From assembly GCA_015146655.1 (NCBI GenBank), contig VKHL01000125.1, positions 21,935 through 85,934 of the forward strand: a stretch of 64,000 nt of DNA. The letters are read 5' to 3'. Positions 34,334 to 44,714 of this stretch are shown piece after piece; within the stretch, counting starts at the first letter, position 1; each line of letters begins with the position of its first letter. The DNA is from Ochromonas danica (lineage: Eukaryota > Sar > Chrysophyceae > Chromulinales > Chromulinaceae). A program made the position numbers and the translations under genes. The notes under the pieces were generated by a model, which saw only the letters and a list, made by a program, of their open reading frames with translations, searched no databases and was not told the DNA's origin.

Positions 34334-36235
34334 TTAGCTTAACTGAGAACTAGTACTAGTATCATATTGAATCAGATGTAACTGAGGTGCTTCTGACCGA
34401 CCTGGTAACAATCCCATAGGCCAAATGGGGTAATCAACACAAATACTGACAAAGTCTTTCTTCTCTCCAAGTCGTAACTCATTGATAGTAACATCATGTT
34501 CTTCCTTCTTTACCTCATTCTTCTGTTGTATTCCCATAGTTGATGATACCTTCTGTTGTATATGTTGTACTGGAGCATTATTAGATGTCTTTGCACGCTT
34601 GGATGGTCTAGAAGAGATAGAATTAAGCCATGCTTCCATCTCATCAATTGTTTTCCTATCTTCACTGTGTTCTTCTCTAGGAATACATGCTTCTTCCTCT
34701 TCCTCCTCCTCCATCATGACTAATGGCTCTACCTTCTCTTCTTCTACCTTCTCTTCTTCTACCTTCTCTGCTGGTCGTTTCTGATCTTTCCTAATTCGAG
34801 TAGCAGATCCAGTTCGAATACTAACTTTAGTTAAGATATCAATCACAGATTTTATCTTAGCCTGTAAGAGAGTAGAATGTTGAGCTGAAGATTGTAAATC
34901 AATCAATAATCCTTGTAAACATGGTAAGAAAGGTAAGGTCATTCGTGATGCATGACTACGAATTAATCTTTCACATTCTAATAACCATTCAATCAGAATA
35001 TCCATCTTCAATACTTCTGCTTGTTGATCAATTGAAGACTCATCACCAAGTCTAGAGAGATGACATGATGTTTTGACTAATTGCTCTGCAATCCCATAGA
35101 GTAATTGATGTAAAGCACCAGGAAGAACTTGTTGTGGTAATGATAGAAGACTTTTCTTCCATCCTTGAATATGATTTCTCACTTTATGAAGAATTGATGT
35201 CTTCTTTTTGTCTTTCTTCTTCTTTGTCTTCATCTCTACATCTGCTGATATTACCTTGTCATTGTCATTGTCATCCACTACACCATCACCACCACCTTCA
35301 GTAACAGTAGCATTCTCTCTTTCTTCATTTACTATCTCATTAACAGCTTCTTCTTCTTCTTCTCTTTCTCTCTCTTCTACTCTGGCTTCAACTTCTTCTC
35401 CTTCTTTCTCATTCAACGTAGAGGAAGGTGGCAGATGTTCTGTTTCATCACCACCACTCATTATAACCTCATTACCACTACCACCAGTGTTATCATTACC
35501 TACACCATCATCTCTAGTTACAACCTCACTATTAGCATGCGTGGGAAGGATTTCTTCGACTACTACCTCTACCACCTCAGTGAGTTGTTGTGTAAAGGCA
35601 AGAGAAGAAGAAAGCAAACAAGGCACTAAGAAGTCACTAAACCAGATAGATGAACAATCTTCAACTTTCTCTTTTTGAAATGATCCTTGCATAGACTTTT
35701 TATTCAACTTCTCTAATTCTTCATATTGTGGTTTCCAATAATGTTTTTCATACCAAGTAAGTAGATAACGACAAGCAGCACGTAAAACAGAAAGGGATGG
35801 GAGATGACCATGTGTTGCATCATGTCGTAGTTCTACAATCCATCCTGGTAATCCTAATTCTTCAGCAATAGTTAAAATAGATCGAACATAATAACCTTGT
35901 TGACTAGGTTCTGTTATTCCATTAATAGCACGAATGATAGTTAAAGAATAAAGCAAAGTTAACTCATGATCTTGATAAAAGAAGATTGGGTGAGGAATGT
36001 GCTCATGTTCAAGATGAAGTTGAGATAAGACAGGATCTTTCATCATAAGGTCAACCATCTCAGCTGTGATATCAACAGAATGAGGAATATGTTGTCTTGC
36101 TCGCCACATAGCAATCACATCTTGACAATGAACTAATTCGAAAAGTCGTTCTTTTGGAGACAGATCTAATAGAACACGTTTAACATAAAGCCATTCATTC
36201 CATGAAGAAAATGAACCAAGTCGAAAACAAGCCAT
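34334..36235 (-). CDS. LAS1: LAS1, pre-60S rRNA ITS2 endoribonuclease
   Basis: Las1 is the HEPN endoribonuclease that, with the Grc3 kinase, cuts ITS2 during 60S ribosome maturation in the nucleolus. The first true ATG in frame is 36235 (633 residues); the frame reaches upstream to a GTG at 36244. The N-terminal domain starts FRLGSFSSWNEWLYVKRVL, and the HEPN catalytic motif is intact as LRHDATHGHLPS (about residue 135), followed by RYLLTWYEKHYW. A long acidic, Glu/Val-rich linker occupies the middle, and a Lys-rich segment follows. The last 30 residues (YPIWPMGLLPGRSE) look like the Grc3-binding C-terminal tail of yeast Las1. Single exon. Confidence 0.88.
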   Translation of the reverse strand: MACFRLGSFSSWNEWLYVKRVLLDLSPKERLFELVHCQDVIAMWRARQHIPHSVDITAEMVDLMMKDPVLSQLHLEHEHIPHPIFFYQDHELTLLYSLTIIRAINGITEPSQQGYYVRSILTIAEELGLPGWIVELRHDATHGHLPSLSVLRAACRYLLTWYEKHYWKPQYEELEKLNKKSMQGSFQKEKVEDCSSIWFSDFLVPCLLSSSLAFTQQLTEVVEVVVEEILPTHANSEVVTRDDGVGNDNTGGSGNEVIMSGGDETEHLPPSSTLNEKEGEEVEARVEEREREEEEEAVNEIVNEERENATVTEGGGDGVVDDNDNDKVISADVEMKTKKKKDKKKTSILHKVRNHIQGWKKSLLSLPQQVLPGALHQLLYGIAEQLVKTSCHLSRLGDESSIDQQAEVLKMDILIEWLLECERLIRSHASRMTLPFLPCLQGLLIDLQSSAQHSTLLQAKIKSVIDILTKVSIRTGSATRIRKDQKRPAEKVEEEKVEEEKVEPLVMMEEEEEEEACIPREEHSEDRKTIDEMEAWLNSISSRPSKRAKTSNNAPVQHIQQKVSSTMGIQQKNEVKKEEHDVTINELRLGEKKDFVSICVDYPIWPMGLLPGRSEAPQLHLIQYDTSTSSQLS

Positions 36236-36707
36236 GGTTAACACTTTTGGTTTGATTTGATGATTTGATGGTTTTGAAGGGAGGGAAAACGAAAAACTCT
36301 CCGAGAAACAGTTTCATAAACTCGTTTATCGAAAACATGCATGTGGGATGATTGTTGAGAAGCTTGGGTCTAAGACTACTGACTATGCGAGGTCTAGCCC
36401 ATCTTGTGAGTCTCAAAGCACAAACTTGTCAATGTTCTGTATTGACGTTGATAAACAATTAAATAGTGAGATGGTTGGTCACACCAATTAGCCACAGCCA
36501 CACTATACGTAAGTGAACTCTATTTTACTTAAACTGGGATTAACTTAATAGCTTAATTCCCAACAATGATGTATGATTCCCAGCGGTTGGATTAGTAAGT
36601 CTAATAAAAGAATAGCCAACTAGGCAATAATTTTTGAGTTCTATTTCATCTTTAGATAATGGTAGTTGAGATTAGTAGTTATACAATTAGTTATGTTTTC
36701 TCGTTTA
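36236..36707. other. Intergenic, 472 bp
   Basis: Between the LAS1 start and the sulfotransferase stop. No coding-like frame is seen; a 73-codon minus frame overlapping the LAS1 start is a shadow. Confidence 0.35.
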
Positions 36708-38510
36708 TCAAAAGCAAGCTATGCTAGATGAGCAGTTTACGAAAACATGATGATGAGAAAGACGACAAACCTCTTTCTGCAAGATAACAACTAAGGACTT
36801 ATTAGCATATAGACTGCCATAATCAACAAAAAATAACAACGGAATTTCTTGTCCATATCCAACATCTCGTGGAGTAGAATAGAGAATACGATCACGATAT
36901 AACCCATCCAAATCTAGTCGAAATTTCATACTTACATCATGCCAGAGTGATAATGAAGTCGGCTTGACAGGAAACATCTCAATCAAATATCGATATTCGT
37001 GTAATAACTTGGCTATCTTATCAAAAGAGTGAGGAAGTTCATCATAGCTTGGATGAATGGAACAATTATGAACATAAGCAATGGTGCGTAATGCAACCAA
37101 GCTATCATAAGCAGTTTTACCAATCGCAACATTCTCTCGGTGACGAAAAGCAGTTTCAATATCAGGAATCCCACTACAATTTAACCCAATGACCTCACAT
37201 AATATCACTTGTGCGATATCCTTTTGAGCTATTCGTACTCCAGCATAATCAATAATAGTCAAAGATTCCTTCCCAAACACTTGTTCAAATCTTGGTAGAA
37301 TTCTACTTAAACTATCTAATCCATAATCTATTTTAAGACTATCATAATATGTTGTAAGGAATTCAGCAAAAGAGGATAATTCACTATAAGATCGTTTAGC
37401 TTTCTCTGCGTAAGCAGATTGTAAACGAAGAAAATAATCTCGAGCAACAGCAATGACACGAATTATAACTTTCTTGTTGTTAGACAATGATAAAATAGTA
37501 GATTGAAACCTTCGAAGAGCATCTGCATCAAACCTATCAAAGGTTTCTGAAGAGATGACCATAGAAGGGTAATGTTGATAGCAATGGCTTATTTTGTCTA
37601 GTATTGTTGTCAGAGTGTGAAGAGATTTGTTTTCGTAGATAGTTAAAGCTAAATCATGAAAGCGTTTGGAATGATCGCCAGGCCAACACAATCCTTGACT
37701 TTCAAGAGAAGTTGCAAAAGTGTTCAAGATTGATTGAATATGGGTTGTTCCTGTCTTGTGTGGACCAATATGGAGATATATCGTTGTCGTTGTTGGTACT
37801 GGTGGTGCTGGTGCTGATACTGGCTGAGTTGGTACTGGCTGTGTTGGTACTGGTACTGGCTGTGTTGGTACTGGTACTGGCGCTAGCTGCGTTGGTACTG
37901 GTACTGGCTGTGTTGGTACTGGTACTGGCGGTGCTGGTGCTGGTACTGGCTGTGTTGGTACTGGTACTGGCGGTGCTGGTGCTGGTACTGGCGGTGCTGA
38001 TGCTGGTGCTGGCGGTTCTGGTACTGGCACTGGCTGCGTTAGTACAGGTACTGGCGGTGCTGGTACTGGCACTGGCTGCGTTGGTACTGGTACTGGCGGT
38101 GCTGGTACAGGTACTGGCTGCGTTGGTACTGGTACTGATACTGGCGGTGCTGGTACTGGCTGCGTTGGTACTGGTACTGGCGGTGCTGGTGCTGGTACTG
38201 GCTGTGTTGGTACAGATACTGGCGGTGCTGGTGCTGGAACTGGCTGCGTTGGTGCTGGTGCTGGTACTGGCTGTGTTGGTGCTGGTACTGGCGGTGCTGC
38301 TGCCGACACTGGCGTTGGTACTGGTACTGGCTGCGTTGGTGCTGGTACTGGCGGCGTGGGTGCTGGTACTGGCGGTGCTGGTGTTGTCATCGTTGTCGGG
38401 TTAGAAGGAATGGATAGGGGCGAAGATGGCGGAATGACTTGATCCGACAAGCTTCTTGAAAAGCAGGTTATGATCAGTAATAATAGCAGGCATGGCGAAA
38501 ACAACATCAT
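36708..38510 (-). CDS. Secreted or Golgi-type sulfotransferase with proline-rich stalk
   Basis: 600 residues from the ATG at 38510; the frame continues upstream without that start being needed, and the chosen start gives a clean signal sequence (MMLFSPCLLLLLIITCF). About 200 residues of Val-Pro-Ala-Pro-Thr-type repeats follow, a probable rigid stalk. The catalytic domain begins IYLHIGPHKTGTTHIQ, where GPHKTGTT is the 5'-phosphosulfate-binding loop for PAPS. VISSETFDRFDADALRRF and VIRVIAVARDYFLRLQSAY fit the 3'-phosphate-binding region (Arg and Ser of the RxxxxxxxS pattern). This resembles algal carbohydrate sulfotransferases that decorate extracellular polysaccharide. The acceptor is unknown. 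Its start is 232 bp from that of the light-harvesting gene on the other strand. Confidence 0.8.
   Translation of the reverse strand: MMLFSPCLLLLLIITCFSRSLSDQVIPPSSPLSIPSNPTTMTTPAPPVPAPTPPVPAPTQPVPVPTPVSAAAPPVPAPTQPVPAPAPTQPVPAPAPPVSVPTQPVPAPAPPVPVPTQPVPAPPVSVPVPTQPVPVPAPPVPVPTQPVPVPAPPVPVLTQPVPVPEPPAPASAPPVPAPAPPVPVPTQPVPAPAPPVPVPTQPVPVPTQLAPVPVPTQPVPVPTQPVPTQPVSAPAPPVPTTTTIYLHIGPHKTGTTHIQSILNTFATSLESQGLCWPGDHSKRFHDLALTIYENKSLHTLTTILDKISHCYQHYPSMVISSETFDRFDADALRRFQSTILSLSNNKKVIIRVIAVARDYFLRLQSAYAEKAKRSYSELSSFAEFLTTYYDSLKIDYGLDSLSRILPRFEQVFGKESLTIIDYAGVRIAQKDIAQVILCEVIGLNCSGIPDIETAFRHRENVAIGKTAYDSLVALRTIAYVHNCSIHPSYDELPHSFDKIAKLLHEYRYLIEMFPVKPTSLSLWHDVSMKFRLDLDGLYRDRILYSTPRDVGYGQEIPLLFFVDYGSLYANKSLVVILQKEVCRLSHHHVFVNCSSSIACF
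37790..38395. repeat. Coding minisatellite (Pro-rich stalk of the sulfotransferase)
   Basis: About 600 bp of imperfect tandem units built on GGTACTGG(C/T)(G/T)G(C/T) words, coding on the minus strand for repeated Pro-Val-Pro-(Ala/Val)-Pro-(Thr/Pro). The opposite strand is also open for 230 codons, an artefact of the repeat. Length variation between strains is likely. Confidence 0.9.
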
Positions 38511-38742
38511 CTTTCCGATTGTGACAATGAAAATCGGATGTTGCGCGGTTTCTTGCCCATCCGAGACAAGGCGTTTATCAGCGGGGAGAGGGTGTTTGTT
38601 TAGACTGTTTCTGTGCTGACGTCGCCTCCCTTCTGTCTGCTGGCCTTCTTGAAGATCAACTGCTTGGCGATCTTTCGCCGTCGGCATCGCCATCATCCTT
38701 CTGCTCATAATCAAAACCAACCCTCAACCAAGTCAAATAAAA
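38511..38742. promoter_or_regulatory. Short divergent promoter, sulfotransferase / light-harvesting gene
   Basis: 232 bp between divergent ATGs, serving a presumably highly expressed antenna gene and the sulfotransferase. It is locally more GC-rich than most intergenic DNA here. No defined element is recognised. Confidence 0.45.
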
Positions 38743-39336
38743 ATGTTCCGTGCTCTTGCTATCATCGCTTCTCTCATTGGCGCCTCTGCCTTCGCCCCTA
38801 TGGCTCGCCGTGCTACCTCCTCTTCCCTCAAGATGTCCTTCGAGACCGAGGCTGGTGTGACTGCTCCTGCTGGTTTCTTCGACCCTCTTGGTCTGTCCAA
38901 GGACATCGACCAGGCTACCTTCGAGCAGTACCGCGAGTCTGAGTTGAAGCACGGCCGTGTTGCTCAGTTGGCTGTCCTCGGCTACATCGTGCCTGAGATC
39001 TTCAAGTTCCCTGGCGATATCGCTCCTGGCATCACCTTCGACTCCATCCCCAACGGTGTCGCTGCCATCCAGGCTGTCCCTGCTCTTGGCTGGGCTCAGA
39101 TCTTCTTCTTGATCGGTGCTGTGGACTACCGTGGCTACTTGGTGTTGGGTGATACTGAGGGCAAGGGCAAGACTCCTGAGGAGCTCAAGAAGGCTCGTGA
39201 CCAGGAGTTGAACCACGGCCGTCTTGCTATGTTGGCCATCTTGGAGCTCCTCCGCCACGACTCTCAGCAGTTGATTGGCGGTCTGTACCAGGGCGAGCAC
39301 TTGATCACTGGTCTTCCTTTCCTCTATGGCAACTAA
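38743..39336 (+). CDS. Fucoxanthin/chlorophyll a/c-binding light-harvesting protein, plastid-targeted
   Basis: Antenna protein of the thylakoid membrane. 197 residues, single exon. The N-terminus is a signal peptide ending in GASAFAPMARR, the stramenopile bipartite plastid-targeting motif with Phe at the cleavage site. Helix 1 carries ESELKHGRVAQLAVLGYIVPE and helix 3 DQELNHGRLAMLAILELL; the Glu/His and Arg residues there are chlorophyll ligands and helix-pairing residues in the LHC family. Helix 2 is the hydrophobic WAQIFFLIGAVDYRG segment. Codon use is strikingly different from all neighbours: C-ending codons dominate (for example TTC, GAC, ATC, GGC), as expected for very high expression. 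It is the only clear plastid gene marker in the window. Confidence 0.95.
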   Translation: MFRALAIIASLIGASAFAPMARRATSSSLKMSFETEAGVTAPAGFFDPLGLSKDIDQATFEQYRESELKHGRVAQLAVLGYIVPEIFKFPGDIAPGITFDSIPNGVAAIQAVPALGWAQIFFLIGAVDYRGYLVLGDTEGKGKTPEELKKARDQELNHGRLAMLAILELLRHDSQQLIGGLYQGEHLITGLPFLYGN

Positions 39337-40073
39337 GCGTCTGAGTGGTTGGTTCTGATTAACCATCCCTTATTCATGTTGCTTCTTTTCCAAACATTCC
39401 AACGACCCAACCACCTTCCTTATTAAGCAAAGCTTCTGTGTGGATGACACAGTTTGCCAAGCACTCCCTTTATACCTATTCTACTTAATAAGCACCAAAC
39501 TATCTTTGCTGATGACGTTAGTGCAGTCAATGTCCCTTCACCATTACATTTAACACCTTAAGCAAAGTCACTTTGCAACCCCAACTGAAGATATTGTGAA
39601 TTGTTTTCTCTTGAGTAGGAACCACATTGTTAAACAATGCAAATGCCTGAAGTTCAATCGAACGGATTTCTCGCCACTCTGGGCTTTGAGTGATGCGGGT
39701 CATCTCAAATGCTTGCTCTGGTAAAGAAAATGTAACTGCTTGCTCTGGTCTGCCTAGAATATGACCGATGTGGAAGCAATCTGAGCAGATATCACCTACA
39801 ACACCTACAATATGTGATCTTCAAAGAACAAAAGAAGCTTGAGATCTTGTTTAGTTCTTTGTTATTTCCAAGTCGATGGCTTTGGTGAGGTTTCTAGCAG
39901 GGCTTGTCCGGGGAATTCCGTGGAATTCCATGGAAAAAGTGCCGAAACTGTCAATTTGGAATTCGTTGCTGCATGACACAATAAATGACAACAAAACAAA
40001 TAATAAATAATACAAACAAACAATCAAATAAATCTCCAAGTTTAATATTAATAATCAAGAATTACTACTGTCA
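39337..40073. other. Intergenic, 737 bp
   Basis: 3' flank of the light-harvesting gene, then promoter of the LRR-IQ gene. At 39912-39936 two overlapping near-palindromes (GGAATTCCGTGGAATTCC and ATTCCATGGAA) match the recurrent motif seen elsewhere. The direct word GAAGCTTGAGATC near 39833 is unremarkable. No gene is seen. Confidence 0.4.
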
Positions 40074-43000
40074 ATGATGAAGAAGACCAAGAAATCTCTT
40101 TTGTTTTCAACAACTCTTCCACCTCTCAAGAATAACAACAACAGCAGTAGTAGTAAATCAACAAATGATCTCATCTCACACGCTGCTAACAATTATGATA
40201 ACACTCAATATAACACCTTACCCCACACAACAACAAGAAGAACTGCTTTCACTTCTACCACGTCTAGTACTACTCGTCATCATGGTGATGATGATGGTGA
40301 TGGTGATGATGGCGGTATGACTGGTAGTGGTGTGAGTCATAACAACAATAACACAATGACCACTACGATGACCATGTCTCCTCCTCCTCCACCACCACCT
40401 GCTAATATTACTGTCTCTCACCACAGCTTCTTAACAGACTATATCTATCAAATAGAAGATATCACCTTTCCTCTCAAACTACTCTTTGATGACTTTCTCT
40501 ATACTAAACCTCTCAAAGCTATTCATCTTAAAGATTGGATTCTCTCTGAGGAAGTCTTCTATCATCTTGCACGATCTTGTACTTCAACTACTTTAATGAA
40601 TTTTGATTTTTGTCAAAATATTACGATTAACTCATTTCGACATCTTTTACGTCATCCTTCATTAAGAAGATTATCATTACAAGGTTTACAAGGTAATAGT
40701 AGTAGTAGTGGTGGTAATAGTGGTAATAGTGGTGGTAATAATGGTAATAGTGGTGGCAATAATGGTAAAAGTGGTGGCAATAGTGGTAATAGGATGATCA
40801 TTAGTCGTGAGATAATGGAAGTAATAGGTAGTTTACCTAATTTAATCACATTAAATCTAAGTCAAAATATAATGATGAAAGATATCTTTAACATCTTATC
40901 AACAAGTTGTAAAGTATTAAAATCATTAAATATATCAAAATGTGAAGGAATTGATGATTTAGTATTATATGCATTAGGACAATGTATAGAACGTTATCAT
41001 CAATTAGAAAAAATTAATTTATCTTATTGTTTAGATTTTACAGATGAAGGATTTTTATCTTTATTAGGTGCAGGACAATCTCTATTAAGAGAAATCAATT
41101 GTCAAGCATGTCAACAATTAACAAATCTATCATTAGTTGGATTTCGTGGGAAAATGAATAATTTGAAAATATTAAATTTAAGTCAATGGCATATAGAAAT
41201 TTCATTATTTGATTATCTTGTTGAAAGTTCGAAAATGTTTATTGAATTAGATTTATCTCATAATCCACAATTACAAGATACTGCTTTAATATTAATTGGG
41301 AAATATTGTAAATATTTAGAAAATATTAATTTTTCAGATTGTAATGGAATTACTGATGAAGGATGGTTGAAATATTTCTCTTATTATCAACCTAGAACAC
41401 TCTCACTACAACAACTTCAACTTCAACAACAACAACAACAACAACAGTCAGGGAAGGTATCATCATCTCATTATAATAGACCTATAGAAGAACAAGAAGG
41501 GGAAGGAGAAGGAGAAGATGATGAGAATGGAGGAGCAGGAGGAGAAGGAGAAGGAAGGAGATTAAAAGGGAACAACAACAACAAGAAGAAGAAGAAAAGC
41601 AAAACCAGTGGAAATGGTAGTGGTAATAGTGGCAATGGTAGTGGTAATAGTGGGAATGGTGTGTATCCACTGTGTTTACTTAAGAAGGTCAATGTGAGTA
41701 ATTGTGCTCAATTAGGTGATGGAATAGTTAATGGATTAGCTAATTATTGTCCTGATCTAGTTGAAGTTAATCTTGATGGTCTATCTCGTGTACGACCTAA
41801 TGCTTTACAAGCTTTATTATCTCAATGTAGAGAATTAAGACATTTCTCAATGTCATCTCTATTAAGTACATTAGCAACACATCGTCGAAGTACTATGCCA
41901 CATCTAACAGATCATGTAATCTTATCCTCTTGGGGTGCACAAGGTACTACTACACTTCCACTACCATTAGAAAGGTTAGAAATATCAGGTGCTTGTCAAT
42001 TAACAGATAAAGGAATTGAAATAATAATGAAATATTGTTATAATAGTTTACAATATCTTAATCTATCTTATATACCAGGTATAACAGATAAGACATTAAT
42101 TACAATAGCGAAATACCTTAATAGTCAATTACATACCATAAATCTAGCAGGTTGTATACATATTAGTGATATAGGATTAATGACATTAACAACTGGTAGA
42201 TATAAAGCTTCATTACAATCATTCTCTATTAATGGATGTAATAAACTTACTAATAAAGGTATTAAATCATTAATAGTATTTAAACAATTAACCTATTTAT
42301 CAATGCGTTCTGTAGATTTAATAACAGATTATTGTATGATAGAGATTTTTAAAAAATTACATTATTTAATCTCTGTTGATCTAACAGGATGTGATTTATT
42401 ATCAATTAAAACAGTTGAAGTATTATTTCAATTTAATCGTAATTTAGAATATGTACGATTAGAAAAATGTAATATTTCGACATTTGAATTTTGTCAACAA
42501 CGGATAGATTTTCAAACAATGTTACCATTTGTTAGACCACAAAAATCTCATTTAACATTAATATTACGTCCATCCTCTATACGTGTCTATAATCGTTATG
42601 TTAATACTATTAACGATATATTACCTGCTGTTAATATCTTACAAAGATTAGCACGTTATATCTATCGTACAAGATGGCATCGTATAATACGTGAAAATAA
42701 AAAACAAGCTATATTATTAAAACAAAAAATATTTCAAGCATGGTATAGTTATTTACAAAGTAATTATCGTTCAATAAGACAAAAGAAAATGTTACATGCT
42801 GTTTATATCATACAAAGTTTTTTCATACGATGTTATATTTCTGATCAAGCAAAACGAAAATTACAAAGATTAAAATTAGAATCTTATTCTAGTTTATGTA
42901 TACAAACTCATTTTCGTGGATATCGTATACGAAAACGTTTTATGAAAAGATATCAAAAATATAAACAATATAAAGAAAAATGGTATAATCTTGTCAATCA

Positions 43001-44624
43001 ATATTATATCATTTATTATAGTCGTTTATTAAGAAAGAAATATCTTATACATTTACAAGCTTTTATACGAATGATACCCTATCAACAACGTTATCAAAGA
43101 TATTTAAAAGGATTGATAAAATTACAAAAGAAAATGAAATTATTATATCGTGTAAAATGTCATCAAGAATTACAATTAAGACAACAAGAAGAATTACGAA
43201 TTCAAAGATTAATTTTTGAAAATAAACAAGCAATAATATTACAAAGAAATTTACGTGCTGGTTTATGGAATCGTTTAATGAGTAAATTTATCTTAATTTG
43301 TTGTATTTATTATCGTAATGAATATGATGATCAACAATATTATAGTAGTATAATACAACGATATTATCGTGGTTATTATTGTCGTCTTTTATTAAAAAGA
43401 CAACAAGATTATCAATCTAAATCATATACTGCTAGTTGTCGTATACAAGGTTGGTATCGTATGATCTCATGTTATCAGAAATTTCAACCGATTTATCAGA
43501 AACATCGTAAAATACGAGAAAAACAACGACTTTTCTTACTAAAAAGTCGACCAAGATTACGTTTGGGACAAATTGTCAAGAAAATTCAAAAATGTTATCG
43601 TTTATATCTTTTTCGTCTTGCAAGATATTATGCTAGTATTATTATACAACGTGTTTATCGTGGATATCATGGTCGATTACAATGGAAACAACTTGTCATT
43701 GATTTATATCATCACTATGCTTGTCGTATTCAACGAATTATACGAAAATGGATAGCAAAGAAAAATCGACAAATGTTAGCAGCACGTCAACATATGGCAG
43801 CTTATCGTATTTATTTAATGGTGAATAAACCATTTGAAATAAAACGAAAACAAAAACAAAAACAAGAAGAAGCAAAACAAAACTATGAAATAGCACAAAA
43901 TACAAAAGCTCTATTAGTACAAAAACGACGTGAATTTTTTGTATCCAAAATTAAAGATGCTTATTTAAATAGTCAAGTAATGAAAATACAACGTTGTTAT
44001 CATTCCTATTGTCAAAGGAAATTAATAAAAGAGAAACAAGCATTATTAGAAAGAGGAGAATCATCTTCTTGGTCAGAAAGTGCTAAATCAATTACAACGA
44101 CGACAACTCGATTAACTAAGTTAAGAATGAGATTAGCACAAGGATTAGCTTTACCTGGAAGAATATTAAATCATCAAGTTAACTTTGTTAAACAATTAAT
44201 TAAACCTCAAGAGGTAAGACAAAGATGGATGTTAGCTAGATTTATTCCATGGAATGAAATTCTCTTTCCATGGAATTACACAGTGTAATCTTCATCACAT
44301 ATTTTTGTGTATATGAATAATGAATGAATGTATGAATGATGATCAATAGTTGATAACTGAAGGAGAAGATAAGAAGTTAACTAATGCTGTGTTAAACTAT
44401 CAAGTGCGTTCAATTCTTCAAGAAGGGTTAATTGATATTGTTATGACTATTGGAGAAGTTGAAACAAAAGCATTTGATAGTCAACAACGACAATGTAAAA
44501 ACTCACATCTACCTTATTTTATTCAGGTAAGAATAGAATATCCCATACTGTACTATATACACATCCTTGTTTCTATGCTAATGTGATGTATACTGTTCAT
44601 GTGTGTGCTTTGTGTGCTTTGTGT

Positions 44625-44667
<43 letters not shown>

Positions 44668-44676
44668 TGTGTGTGC

Positions 44677-44714
<38 letters not shown>

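Noticed and set aside
37712-38404. 230-codon + strand frame of Leu-Val-Ala repeats
   Set aside because: Exact antisense of the proline-rich minisatellite in the sulfotransferase gene; composition is set by the repeat, and the minus frame continues into a recognisable catalytic domain.
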